A stretch of DNA of 25,651 nucleotides, from assembly GCA_016302985.1 (NCBI GenBank), contig JAEDMN010000014.1:1-25651 (forward strand), given 5' to 3'. Below, in pieces: positions 15,534 to 25,264 of the stretch (positions within the stretch are counted from its first letter, which is position 1; every line of letters begins with the position of its first letter). The notes under the pieces are model-generated. The model saw only the letters and a list, made by a program, of their open reading frames with translations. It was not told the DNA's origin and did not search any database. Source of the stretch: Kiritimatiellia bacterium (lineage in GTDB: Bacteria > Verrucomicrobiota > Kiritimatiellia > RFP12 > UBA1067). A program made the translations under genes and the position numbers.

Positions 15534-15608
15534 TGGCAGCCCCTAGGAGAGTCGAACTCCTCTTACCTGGATGAGAACCAGATGTCCTAGCCGATAGACG
15601 AAGGGGCC
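15534..15608 (-). tRNA. tRNA-Glu (anticodon CTC)
   Basis: The minus strand folds as a complete cloverleaf. The acceptor GGCCCCT (15602-15608) pairs with AGGGGCT (15538-15544). The anticodon loop is TTCTCAT, flanked by CTGG/CCAG, and reads CTC for GAG codons. The T arm is GAGGAGTTCGACTCTCC. The discriminator is G and the CCA end is encoded (15534-15536). The 5' half (CCCCTTCGTCTATCGGCTAGGACA) is typical of tRNA-Glu. Confidence 0.95.
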
Positions 15609-15617
15609 ACATGATCT

Positions 15618-15702
15618 TGGTGCACCCGGTGGGAGTCGAACCCACACACCTTGCGGCACAAGAACCTGAATCTTGCGTGTATGCCAATTTCACCACGGGT
15701 GC
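15618..15702 (-). tRNA. tRNA-Leu (anticodon CAG)
   Basis: This is a type II (long variable arm) tRNA. The acceptor GCACCCG (15696-15702) pairs with CGGGTGC (15622-15628). The anticodon stem-loop CAAGA-TTCAGGT-TCTTG has anticodon CAG, reading CTG. The variable arm is TGCCGCAAGGTG and the T arm is GTGGGTTCGACTCCCAC. The discriminator is A and CCA is encoded (15618-15620). It is 9 bases ahead of tRNA-Glu and shares its transcript. Confidence 0.95.
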
Positions 15703-15713
15703 AACGGGGACAT

Positions 15714-15742
15714 AGTATGCCATAAGTTCTGCTCGCCGTCAA
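15714..15742 (-). promoter_or_regulatory. tRNA promoter with A/T-rich upstream element
   Basis: On the minus strand, TTGACG (-35, 15737-15742), a 17-base spacer ending in TGG, and CATACT (-10, 15714-15719) lie 11 bases ahead of tRNA-Leu. Upstream of the -35 is an A/T-rich run (about 15756-15776, TTTAAAAATTTTTCC) that looks like an UP element, as expected for stable RNA promoters. Its activity probably also drives the AsmA-like gene. Confidence 0.6.
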
Positions 15743-15813
15743 GCGGACCGAGGAAAAATTTTTAAATCCTTTTTGATGCACGCATATAGGCGTCAAAACA
15801 ATCGGGAAATGCC

Positions 15814-16007
15814 CTATTTCAGAAGATCTGACCAGTCATAGAAGCGCCAGGCATTATGCACGACATCCGCGAAACGGCTCGGATGCGCATCATCCGCGAA
15901 CAGCGCGGCCCGGCATAGGCGGCGCGGCCGAGGGTCTTTTCAAGGGGCGCCCCGGCCTGCAACGCGCAGGCGCCGAGGGCCGAGACGGCGAACAGGAGGC
16001 TCTTCAT
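15814..16007 (-). pseudogene. Remnant of a second secreted protein: signal peptide plus out-of-frame tail
   Basis: The ATG at 16007 gives a signal peptide, MKSLLFAVSALGACALQAGA, and a few mature residues (PLEKTLGRA). The frame then degrades. A different frame reads AALFADDAHPSRFADVVHNA then WRFYDWSDLLK and stops at TAG 15814-15816. This tail is well-formed protein sequence that I cannot assign to a family. Head and tail are in different frames with nothing in between, so an internal deletion is likely. It begins 19 bases behind the beta-galactosidase stop and so belonged to that operon. The alternative, a real 62-aa exported peptide in the first frame, seems less likely. Confidence 0.5.
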
Positions 16008-16026
16008 GGCCTGTTTCCCCGCGGAT

Positions 16027-18963
16027 TCACTTGCCGGTGACGACGAAGGACAGGCGGTAGGTGCGGCCGGCCTTCGGGCAGAACTCGCCATGGGGCTTCG
16101 CGCCCCAGCTGTCGTCGCCGCCGACGCCCATCTGCACCGCGTCGATGTTGACGGTCATCGCGTCGCCGGCCTGGATCTGCCACTGGTGCTTCGGACCTTC
16201 GAGCGCGGTCTGCGGATACGGCCACACGTTGAAGCCGAAGGACTGGTTCCGGAGCGCCGTGACGGTCACTTCGCGCGCGCCGTTGCCGACGGTCAGCGTC
16301 CGCGTGCCCGTGCGGTAGCCCTGTTCGCCCGGCTCGACGTAGTTGTCGGGGTTCAGCCGGTCCGGCAGCAGGCCGAGGTCGCCCTGTGCGTCCGCGACGC
16401 CGGCATTCAGCGCGGCCGTGGCGGTCCAGGACCCCATCAGCGCGCCCGTCGCGCGGTCCGGATAGTTCTCGTGCGGCCCCATGCCGTACCAGGAGACCTT
16501 CGTATAGTCCTTCGGCAGCGTGAACGTGAGGCCGACGCGCGGGATGTCCGGCAGGCCGGCCGCGGCCGTGAACGTCCAGTCGACCATCAGCGCGCCGCCC
16601 GGCAGCTCGGTCTTCACCAGCGTCGCCTTCGAATCGCCGGCGGGCACGGACCACTCCTCCGTGGTCGTCGCCCCCTCGGTCTTCGTGGAGACGAGCTTCG
16701 CCCCCGCCCCGGCGTCCTTCCACACCGCAAGGCGCTTCGCGAAGTCGTTGCCCTTGTCGTTGTCGATCGGCGCGCGCCAGAAGTTCATGCGCAGGTCCGC
16801 GAGCCGCGGCGCCGCGCCGTTGGACGCGAAGACCTTCTTCACCATCGAACCGCCGAGGGCGAACTGGTCGTGGGCGATCTCCGCGCCCTTCTCGAAGAAG
16901 CGCACCGTGAGGAACTTCTCGCCCGGACCGCCCGCGGCGGCCGCGGGGATCTCGACGTCCTTCGACGCGCCGGCCGCGAGGCCGGCGACGTCCAGCGCCC
17001 CCTTCGCGGAGACCTGTCCGTCCACGAGCAGCTCCCACGTCCCGGTCACGCCGGCCAGGTCGCGGTAGATGAAGCCGTTGCGCACCGTCACGACGCCGGC
17101 GGACTTGAGCGCGGCGTGGACGTTCTGGTACGCGTGCTTGATCTCGAACGCGCCCGGATGCGGGATGCGCAGCGCGTCCACGAAGCCGTTGCAGCAGAAG
17201 TTGTCGTCGTTCGGCTTGTCCCCGAAATCGCCGCCGTAGGCCAGCCAGCGGCCGTTCGGGCCGTTGTGCCAGAGGCTCTGGTCGACGAAGTCCCAGATGT
17301 AGCCGCCCTGCATGGACGGATACTTCGCGACAAGGTCCCAGTACTTCTGGATGCCGCCGTTCGAGTTGCCCATCGCATGCGCGTACTCGCAGAGGATGAA
17401 CGGCTTGGGCGGGTTGTTCTTCACGTACGCCTCGCAGTCCCAGGGGCGCGTGTACATCGGGCAGCGGATGTCCGTGAACGCGTTGTCGTGCGCCTGCTCG
17501 TACTGCACGGGACGCGTCGCGTCCATCTCGTGCATGAGGCGGTACAGCTTCTCGAAGGCGGGCCCGAAGTCGCTCTCGTTGCCCATCGACCAGACGATGA
17601 TCGACGGATGGTCGCGGAAGACGCTGACCATGCGGCCGCCGCGTTCGAGGTGCGCGTTCCGCCATTCCGGCAGCTTGGCGAACGAATTGGTCTTGTTGTA
17701 GCCCATGTCGTGGGCCTCCATGTTCGCCTCGCACGTCACCCAGATGCCGTGCCTGTCGCAGAGGTCGTACCACGTCGGGTCGTTCGGATAGTGGCTCGTG
17801 CGGACGGCGTTGACGTTCAGCTGCTTGAAGACGGCGATGTCCTTCTCCATGTCCGCCTTCGTGCAGGTGTAGCCCGTGGTGGGCATCATCTCGTGGCGGT
17901 CCGTGCCCTTCACGAGGATGCGGCGGCCGTTGACGAGCAGGACGGAGTCCTTGATCTCGACCTTGCGGAAACCGATCTTGCGCGCGAAGACGTCCCCGCC
18001 CGCCTTCAGGACGAGCGTGTAGAGGTTCGGCGTCTCGCACGTCCACAGCGCGGGCGCCTTGACCGCGATGGACGCCCTCCCGGCCGCGACCGCGACGTCG
18101 GCGAAGACCGTGCGGCCCGCGGGGTCCAGCAGCGTCGCCGCGACGGGGGCGTTCCCCGCGACGTCGCAGGCGATCTCCAGCGTCGCGTCCACGTAGGCCG
18201 CGTCGAGATCCGTCGTCACGTGGAAGTCGCGCAGGCCGGCCTTCGCCTCGGCGACCAGCCAGACGTCGCGGAAGAGGCCGGAGAGGCGCCAGAAGTCCTG
18301 GTCCTCAAGGTAGGAGCCGTCGCAGAACTTGTGGACGACCGCGACGATCTCGTTCGCCTCGCCGGCGGGCTTCAGGTAGGGCGTGAGGTCGAACTCGGCC
18401 GGCAGGCGGCTGTCCTCGGAGTAGCCGACGTCGTGTCCGTTCACGCGCAGTTCGAGCGCGGAGGAGACGCCGCCGAAATGGACGACGACGCGGCGGCCCG
18501 CCCACTCGGCGGGCGTCGTGAACGTGCGCGAATAGGTGCCGATCGGCTCGCGGAACGCATGGGACGTGAAGTCCTTCGGCGGCTCCGTCGTCGCCACCGG
18601 CGGCGTCTTCGCGTGCGGGTACTTGATGTTCGTGTAGAGCGGCGGGTCGTAGCCGCGGTCCTCGGCCGCGCCCACCACCTGCCAGCAGGACGGCACCTGG
18701 ATGCGGTCCTTCTTCGGGGCGGGATCGGACGGCGACTTCCGGAACTCGAAGTTCCACTCGCCGTTCAGCGACAGCACGTAGGGGGACGTCGCGCGCTCCG
18801 CGTCCAGCGCGGCGATGGCCAGCGCCGTGTCGACCGTGCGGCACGGCACGAGAATGCTGCGGGCGGGCAGGCGGTTGATGGCGTTGACCTCGGGGTCTTC
18901 CCAGGGCGGGGCGGCGAAAAGGGCCGTGGCGCAGAACGCCGAGGCGAGAAAGAGATGCTTCAT
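16027..18963 (-). CDS. Secreted LacZ-type GH2 beta-galactosidase
   Basis: This 978-aa enzyme has a signal peptide (MKHLFLASAFCATALFA). N-terminal LacZ motifs include LSLNGEWNFEFRKSP, IQVPSCWQ, YTNIKYP and VHFGGVSSALELRVNGHDVG. The barrel has GTDRHEMMPTTG, the acid/base in WSMGNESDFGP (Glu463) and the nucleophile in ILCEYAHAMGNS (Glu526), close to Glu461/Glu537 of E. coli LacZ. GGYIWDFVDQSLW and the Bgal_small_N part (LRMNFWRAPIDNDKGNDF; WYGMGPHENYPDR) complete it. Export rather than cytosolic location implies action on galactosides of host or plant glycans outside the cytoplasm. The gene follows its own promoter at 19003-19011. No regulator or transporter is nearby. Confidence 0.93.
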   Translation of the reverse strand: MKHLFLASAFCATALFAAPPWEDPEVNAINRLPARSILVPCRTVDTALAIAALDAERATSPYVLSLNGEWNFEFRKSPSDPAPKKDRIQVPSCWQVVGAAEDRGYDPPLYTNIKYPHAKTPPVATTEPPKDFTSHAFREPIGTYSRTFTTPAEWAGRRVVVHFGGVSSALELRVNGHDVGYSEDSRLPAEFDLTPYLKPAGEANEIVAVVHKFCDGSYLEDQDFWRLSGLFRDVWLVAEAKAGLRDFHVTTDLDAAYVDATLEIACDVAGNAPVAATLLDPAGRTVFADVAVAAGRASIAVKAPALWTCETPNLYTLVLKAGGDVFARKIGFRKVEIKDSVLLVNGRRILVKGTDRHEMMPTTGYTCTKADMEKDIAVFKQLNVNAVRTSHYPNDPTWYDLCDRHGIWVTCEANMEAHDMGYNKTNSFAKLPEWRNAHLERGGRMVSVFRDHPSIIVWSMGNESDFGPAFEKLYRLMHEMDATRPVQYEQAHDNAFTDIRCPMYTRPWDCEAYVKNNPPKPFILCEYAHAMGNSNGGIQKYWDLVAKYPSMQGGYIWDFVDQSLWHNGPNGRWLAYGGDFGDKPNDDNFCCNGFVDALRIPHPGAFEIKHAYQNVHAALKSAGVVTVRNGFIYRDLAGVTGTWELLVDGQVSAKGALDVAGLAAGASKDVEIPAAAAGGPGEKFLTVRFFEKGAEIAHDQFALGGSMVKKVFASNGAAPRLADLRMNFWRAPIDNDKGNDFAKRLAVWKDAGAGAKLVSTKTEGATTTEEWSVPAGDSKATLVKTELPGGALMVDWTFTAAAGLPDIPRVGLTFTLPKDYTKVSWYGMGPHENYPDRATGALMGSWTATAALNAGVADAQGDLGLLPDRLNPDNYVEPGEQGYRTGTRTLTVGNGAREVTVTALRNQSFGFNVWPYPQTALEGPKHQWQIQAGDAMTVNIDAVQMGVGGDDSWGAKPHGEFCPKAGRTYRLSFVVTGK

Positions 18964-19002
18964 GGAACAGGTCTCCAGTACGTGGTTAAACCGTGAATTC
19001 GC

Positions 19003-19011
19003 ATTTTAGCA
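19003..19011 (-). promoter_or_regulatory. Extended -10 promoter of the beta-galactosidase gene
   Basis: On the minus strand, TTTTTGC-TAAAAT-GCG (-10 at 19003-19008, TGC at 19009-19011) lies just after the rhaD terminator. It closely matches the TTTTGC-TATAAT-GCG of the GH2 operon. No -35 is evident. The leader is about 33 bases; its ribosome site is weak (CTGGAGACC region). Confidence 0.45.
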
Positions 19012-19040
19012 AAAACGATGGACACCGTCTTCGCAAAACG

Positions 19041-19074
19041 AAAAAGGAGGACGGCGCCGTCCGGCGCCGTCCTC
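19041..19074 (-). terminator. Intrinsic terminator of rhaD
   Basis: On the minus strand a perfect 12-bp stem, GAGGACGGCGCC/GGCGCCGTCCTC (19063-19074 and 19047-19058, 4-base loop), is followed by CCTTTTTCGTTTT. It lies 45 bases behind the rhaD stop and just ahead of the next promoter. Confidence 0.9.
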
Positions 19075-19119
19075 TTCCGCGCGCCCGGGGGCGGCGCGCG
19101 TTCCGGGAGCGGAAGCCCC

Positions 19120-19941
19120 TTACAGGAACTTCCTGTTGAGCTCGAAGCCGAAGTCCTTCGCGATCTGCTTGAGCTGCTTCACCTGGATCGCGCTCTTCTT
19201 CATCGCGCCCGTGGACTGCGCGCGGATGCGGATCTCGGCGGCCTTCTCGACCGTGTCCATCAGGCCGAAGCAGCGGTCGAAGTCCTTGCCCGAGACGAAC
19301 AGGCCATGGTGGACCCAGACGACGATGTTGTAGTCCTTCATGAGCTTGGAGGTCGCGGTGGCGATCGGACCCTTGCCCGGCACCATCCACGGCACGACGC
19401 CGACGCCCTCGGGGAAGATCACCGGGCACTCGGTCATGATCTCCCACAGCGCGCGCGTGAAGGCCTTGTCCGTGGGCGGAAGGACGAACGTGAGCGCGAT
19501 GAGGTTGACCGGGTGCGCGTGGTAGATTACGCGGTGCTCGCCACCCGTCATCTCCAGCTTGACCTCGTGGTTCTTGAGGTGGCTCGGGAACTCGCTCGTC
19601 GGGCGGCCGCCGTTGTCGAGGCCCCACCAGATGCGGTACTTCGTACCGGTCTTGTCGATCTCGACGATGCCGAACGCGTTCTCGGGGTTGCGCATGACGT
19701 TGCGCATGTAGCCCGTCGTGCGCGTGACCATGAAGAACTCGCCGGCCAGCTTCGGGACGCTCTCGTAGATCTCCTGCCAGTCGCCGGCGGGCTTCTTCTG
19801 GACCTTCTTGACGTTGGCGGCCTCGTCCTTCGTGAGACGGTAGCTGAGGTTGCCGCCGTTCATTTCGTGCCAGCCCTTGTCCACGCCGTCCTGGGCGATC
19901 TGCATGAAGCCCTTCGTGCAGGGCATGTCGAGAATCTTCAT
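19120..19941 (-). CDS. rhaD: Rhamnulose-1-phosphate aldolase
   Basis: This 273-aa class II (zinc) aldolase splits L-rhamnulose 1-phosphate into dihydroxyacetone phosphate and L-lactaldehyde. E. coli RhaD is 274 aa. Its known functional residues are Glu117 and the zinc ligands His141, His143 and His212. Here Glu117 (TSEFPSH), His141 and His143 (YHAHPVN) and His212 (WVHHGLF) fall at exactly those numbers. NGGNLSYRL near the N-terminus is the phosphate-binding segment. The start is set by AAGGAAAGG about 9 bases ahead of ATG 19941. It is cytosolic, flanked by its own promoter and terminator, and no rhaA, rhaB or transporter is nearby, so the rest of the rhamnose pathway must be elsewhere. Confidence 0.93.
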   Translation of the reverse strand: MKILDMPCTKGFMQIAQDGVDKGWHEMNGGNLSYRLTKDEAANVKKVQKKPAGDWQEIYESVPKLAGEFFMVTRTTGYMRNVMRNPENAFGIVEIDKTGTKYRIWWGLDNGGRPTSEFPSHLKNHEVKLEMTGGEHRVIYHAHPVNLIALTFVLPPTDKAFTRALWEIMTECPVIFPEGVGVVPWMVPGKGPIATATSKLMKDYNIVVWVHHGLFVSGKDFDRCFGLMDTVEKAAEIRIRAQSTGAMKKSAIQVKQLKQIAKDFGFELNRKFL

Positions 19942-20007
19942 CTTGCTTGGCCTTTCCTTGCTTTGAAACCGGGGACGGCGGCGCCGAAACGCCCGCACCC
20001 GCCGGCA

Positions 20008-20016
20008 ATTATACCA
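20008..20016 (-). promoter_or_regulatory. Extended -10 promoter of rhaD
   Basis: On the minus strand, GTTGTGG-TATAAT (-10 at 20008-20013, TGG at 20014-20016) precedes rhaD with a leader of about 60 bases. No -35 is convincing. This is motif evidence only. Confidence 0.45.
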
Positions 20017-20103
20017 CAACCCGCGCGCGGGGTGCCATGTTTCACGTCCTTCGCCCGCGCGAACGCCTCCCGGCGTGCAGAAGGGCTCGGTGATCCTCGT
20101 CCG

Positions 20104-23100
20104 CTAGCGGAAGAGGATCACGAACCCGCCGCCGCGGCGCACGGTCAGCACGCCCGTGCCGACGAAGCGCGTGTCGTCCCTGTGCGCGGCCGCGCTCTGC
20201 GAGGAACCGTACGTGCCGGGCGCGCACGGCACGTCCTTGTCGTCGACGAAGAGGTACTGCACGGCCTGCTCGACGCCGGCATCCAGCTGGATCTTCCCGG
20301 TCGAACCGGCCGGGAAGCGGAGGTCCGCCTGCTCGTTCAGCGCCTTGCTCGCGGCAAGCTGCAGCGTGCCGCCCTTCACCACCACGTTCGTCGTGCCGCC
20401 CAGCGCGCCCAGGACGGACGCCTTCAGCAGGCCGGCCTCGACCGTCGTCGTGCCCGTGAACGCGTTCGTGCCGTCGAGCGTGAAGCTCTTCGCGCCCTTC
20501 TTCACGAGCGACAGCGGCCCGCGGATGTAGCTGAAGCCGTACGAGCTGCCCCAGACGGTGTCGCTCCGCTGGTCGAGCGTGAGCGTCGCGGGCTTGTCCG
20601 CAGGCGTGCTGACGACGCGCGTGCTGTTCGGTCCCGCGTAGACCGTCTGGACCTCGCGCAGGCCACACAGCGTCTGGTCGAAGCCGTCCAGATTGAACGC
20701 GACGTGTGCGCTCGCGCTTCCCTTGCCCAGGGACATCTGCGCGTTCGTGCACCAGCCGTTCGCCCCGCCGAGCTGGACCGTGCCCTGCACGCAGGTTGTG
20801 TCGCCATACGCGTTGCTCGGACAGAAGAGGACGACCGTGCCCGCGTCGTCGCGGCCGAGGCCGCTGGGCGTCTCGATGCGGCTGTGCACGTGGATCGTGC
20901 CGCCGCCGCGGAAGGAGAAGCCCGTCGGTCCCGTGATCACGTTCGTGCCGCCCGGCCGTCCGATCACGAGGGTGCCGCCGTCGCTGCGGAAGTACTGCTG
21001 GGCCTTGTTGGCGATGCCCTGCAGCTCGACGTCGCCGTACCAGGACCCCGCGCCGCCGTCATTCGCCTTGAAGAGGAAGGCGCGGTAGTTGCCCGGCGCC
21101 GTGCCGAAGACGAAGCGGACGTCCTCGACCACCGTGTCCCTGCGCAGCGCAAGGAACGTGCAGGTGTCGTAGTCCGAAGCGTAGCCCGTGACCGTGATTG
21201 CGCTCGCATAGCCAAGCGGCCGGGTGCCCCAGAGATTCAGCGAGACGTCGCCCTTCCCCGTGTGGCCGCCCGTCGTCACGTAGTTCACCGTGCCGCGGAA
21301 CGTGTTCGGACCGCGCAGGTTGTGGTTGCCGTAGCCGAACGTCAGCGTGACGGCGTCACCCGCGATCACGCTGTCGGCGGCCTGGTCGAACACGGCGTTG
21401 TGCGCGATGTCGAAGGACGAGTCCCGCACCGAGCCCTTGAGGACGAGTTTGCCCTCCTTCACTTCGGTCGGCATCTGGTAGGCGTGGCTGCCCTCGAGCG
21501 TGAGCGTCGACGCGCCGGCCTTCACGACGCCGCAGAAGCCCGTGATCGAGCCCGTGCCGCCGAGCGTGTAGTTGGCCGTCTCGGAACTGACACTGACGCC
21601 GGACGGCGCGACGTTCCCGGAAATCTCCACGTTCGTCTCCGTCCCGGCGTCCGTGAACGACACGGCGTCGCCGTCCGTGAACGTCGCGGCCGCACCGTCC
21701 GCAAGCCAGTTCTCGGTGGACGCGTCCCAGGCGTTCCCCTGCGCGCCGCTCCAGACGAGACTGCGCGCGGCGGGTTCCTTCACGTAGAGCACGAGCCGGT
21801 TCCCCTGCACGGCGAGCGTGCTGCCCTCCGGCGCCCCGGGGGCGAGCGTGAAGGACGGCGCCAACAGGTTCGCGGCCTCGATGAGCGTGTAGACGCCGGG
21901 CTTGGCCACGCCATTCGCCGTCACCGCGACCTGGATGCCCGGACCGCTGCAGGTGACGTCGCCGGTCGAACGCACGCAGTCGTTCGTGCCGTCTCCGAGG
22001 CGGATGTGGAGCGTGCTGGTGGCGTTGAGGCGCAGGCGCGCGGGGCCGAAGTTCAGCGTGCCGATCGCGTCCGCATGACCGGGGGCGAGGTGTCCGCCCA
22101 TCGCGATCTGCGTCGTGCCGTACACCGTGCCCGTGCCGCCCAGGTACGTGTCCTTGCCGACCGAGACCTTGGGGCCGTCGTACCCCGTGCCGTCGGAAAT
22201 CGAACCGTCGATGTCGAGACGGCCGGCGACGACGTTCACGCGGCCCGTCGACGTGCTCGCGCCCGTCAGCGTCCAGGTACCCGCCTGTTCCTTCTCAATG
22301 CTGAGGTTGTCCGTGAGCGGCGCCGCGAACACGCCGTCGCCCGCGCCGCCAACCCAGAGCCAGGGGGCGTTGTGGGCTTCGTAGGCCGCGCTCTTGGACT
22401 GCGTCAGCGCGCCGTCGAACGTGACGCACGTGCCCGCCGTCTCGTTGCGCAGCCGGCCGCCGTAGCGCGCCGTCGTGTAGTTGCCGTTCGTGGCCACCAT
22501 GATCATGAGGTCGCGGTTGCAGTTCGTGCTCGTCGTGCCGTTGTAGAAGATCGCGCCGGTCGTGGGGTAGTTCTGCTGACCGAACTGAATGGAGTTGCCC
22601 GCACCCAAACCGGACGGCAGCCCTTTGTCGGCGATCGTCCCGCGGAAGGTGCCGTCGCTCATTTCAAGGGTCGTGGACGAACCGAGCAGATATTCGTTCG
22701 TGGGGCAGAGCATGTTCACGACGCCGTTGTCGGTGCGGCCGAACTTGCCCGTGAACGTGCTCGGGATGGGTACGTGCACGTTGAACGTGATCGCGCCGCG
22801 CCAGGTGCAGGACTTTCCCGTCAGCGCGCCGTGCAGGTCGACCTTCACGCCGGGCTGCATCGAGCCGCGGAAGAAGCCGTTCAGATAGAACGGACGGTCC
22901 GTCGAATAGGCCGCGGCGGCGTTGGACTGGGTCTCCATGTACAACGTGCCGGAGGAGAGCTTGATCTGCGCGTTCTCCTCCGCCGGCGCGCCGAACGAGC
23001 TCGCCTCGCCGATGTTCGCGAGCGTGTAGAACCAGAGCTCGCCGCCCGCGCACTCCGTCGTGCCGGCATAGGTGTTCGCCTGGTTGTAGAGACGAAACTT

Positions 23101-23394
23101 GCCGTTTCCCGTCTTCTTGATGCCGCCGGCACCCGAGACGACGCCCTTGAGATAGACGTCCTTGCCGTTCGCCACGTCGACGGCCATCACGCCCGGGCCG
23201 ATTTCGAAGTTCTCGGTGATGTTCTTCGCGTCCGCGGTGAACTTGGCCGTGTCGCCGCCGGTCGGATAGCCGGCGCCGCCCCAGTTGGCCTTGTCCGTCC
23301 ACTTCGTCGCGTCGCCCGCGCCCGTCCAGGTGTACGTCGCCGCGCCGGCCGCCAGCGCCGCGCATCCAAACAGTCCGACAAGTACATGTCTCAT
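20104..23394 (-). CDS. Autotransporter-associated beta-strand repeat protein
   Basis: This 1096-aa secreted protein has a signal peptide (MRHVLVGLFGCAALAAGA) and YTWTGAGDATKWTDKANWGG, the usual start of this family. It contains many copies of the 'KxGxGxLTLxGxNxYTGxTxVxxGxL' repeat, for example IKKTGNGKFRLYNQANTYAG, EQAGTWTLTGASTSTGRVNV, VVKAGASTLTLEGSHAY and KKGAKSFTLDGTNAFTGTTT. A second module starts near residue 546 (LVWSGAQGNAWDASTENW), so the protein looks duplicated. Long beta-helix passenger structures of this kind act as surface adhesins or fibres. There is no C-terminal beta-barrel: it ends GTGVLTVRRGGGFVILFR, so secretion must use another route. AGGGAGA sits 7 bases before the ATG. 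It is the only gene on its transcript. Confidence 0.85.
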   Translation of the reverse strand: MRHVLVGLFGCAALAAGAATYTWTGAGDATKWTDKANWGGAGYPTGGDTAKFTADAKNITENFEIGPGVMAVDVANGKDVYLKGVVSGAGGIKKTGNGKFRLYNQANTYAGTTECAGGELWFYTLANIGEASSFGAPAEENAQIKLSSGTLYMETQSNAAAAYSTDRPFYLNGFFRGSMQPGVKVDLHGALTGKSCTWRGAITFNVHVPIPSTFTGKFGRTDNGVVNMLCPTNEYLLGSSTTLEMSDGTFRGTIADKGLPSGLGAGNSIQFGQQNYPTTGAIFYNGTTSTNCNRDLMIMVATNGNYTTARYGGRLRNETAGTCVTFDGALTQSKSAAYEAHNAPWLWVGGAGDGVFAAPLTDNLSIEKEQAGTWTLTGASTSTGRVNVVAGRLDIDGSISDGTGYDGPKVSVGKDTYLGGTGTVYGTTQIAMGGHLAPGHADAIGTLNFGPARLRLNATSTLHIRLGDGTNDCVRSTGDVTCSGPGIQVAVTANGVAKPGVYTLIEAANLLAPSFTLAPGAPEGSTLAVQGNRLVLYVKEPAARSLVWSGAQGNAWDASTENWLADGAAATFTDGDAVSFTDAGTETNVEISGNVAPSGVSVSSETANYTLGGTGSITGFCGVVKAGASTLTLEGSHAYQMPTEVKEGKLVLKGSVRDSSFDIAHNAVFDQAADSVIAGDAVTLTFGYGNHNLRGPNTFRGTVNYVTTGGHTGKGDVSLNLWGTRPLGYASAITVTGYASDYDTCTFLALRRDTVVEDVRFVFGTAPGNYRAFLFKANDGGAGSWYGDVELQGIANKAQQYFRSDGGTLVIGRPGGTNVITGPTGFSFRGGGTIHVHSRIETPSGLGRDDAGTVVLFCPSNAYGDTTCVQGTVQLGGANGWCTNAQMSLGKGSASAHVAFNLDGFDQTLCGLREVQTVYAGPNSTRVVSTPADKPATLTLDQRSDTVWGSSYGFSYIRGPLSLVKKGAKSFTLDGTNAFTGTTTVEAGLLKASVLGALGGTTNVVVKGGTLQLAASKALNEQADLRFPAGSTGKIQLDAGVEQAVQYLFVDDKDVPCAPGTYGSSQSAAAHRDDTRFVGTGVLTVRRGGGFVILFR

Positions 23395-23418
23395 GGCAAA
23401 TCTCCCTTGATGGCCGCC

Positions 23419-23447
23419 ATTCTAGCAAACATGCAAGCCAGCCACAA
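23419..23447 (-). promoter_or_regulatory. Promoter of the beta-strand repeat gene
   Basis: On the minus strand, TTGTGG (-35, 23442-23447), 17 bases, and TAGAAT (-10, 23419-23424) with TGC directly before it. The leader is about 18-20 bases and contains AGGGAGA. Confidence 0.55.
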
Positions 23448-23460
23448 CTGCAGCGCGCGG

Positions 23461-23494
23461 GAAAAGGAAAGGACGCGGGGCGAACCCCGCGTCC
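23461..23494 (-). terminator. Intrinsic terminator of groEL
   Basis: On the minus strand a perfect 10-bp stem, GGACGCGGGG/CCCCGCGTCC, with a TTCG tetraloop (23471-23494) is followed by TTTCCTTTTC. It lies 34 bases behind the groEL stop. Confidence 0.9.
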
Positions 23495-23528
23495 TCCTGA
23501 TCAGAATCTCGGCTTGCGCCGGGAATCC

Positions 23529-25154
<1,626 letters not shown>

Positions 25155-25190
25155 GACTTGACTTCCTTTAGCTTAAATTGCGTATGTTGG

Positions 25191-25258
25191 CCGAGGTCGA
25201 GGTCGAAGGTCGGGGATTCCGGTCCCGGAACCTAGACCGAGGAGCTGGACCTAGACCT
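25191..25258. repeat. Degenerate GGTC(N)A-type repeats in the groES-groEL spacer
   Basis: On the minus strand this stretch reads GGTCTAGGTCCAG, GGTCTAGGTTCCG, then GACCTTCGACCTCGACC. The first half has GGTCTAGGT twice; the second half carries the complementary-type unit GACCTNGACC. The whole is therefore an imperfect inverted arrangement around GGGACCGGAATCCCC. It has no coding potential and no CIRCE element. It may be a processing or attenuation hairpin or a dispersed intergenic repeat. Confidence 0.5.
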
Positions 25259-25264
25259 GCATCC

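Noticed and set aside
20020..20040. Sigma54-like TGGCAC upstream of rhaD
   Set aside because: The matching GC element does not occur at the required spacing.
20060..20100. Possible terminator behind the beta-strand repeat gene (ACGCC/GGCGT, 5-bp stem)
   Set aside because: The stem is too short and there is no T-run.
25155..25264. CIRCE (HrcA operator) in front of groEL
   Set aside because: No TTAGCACTC/GAGTGCTAA pair is present here or between 25553 and 25594.
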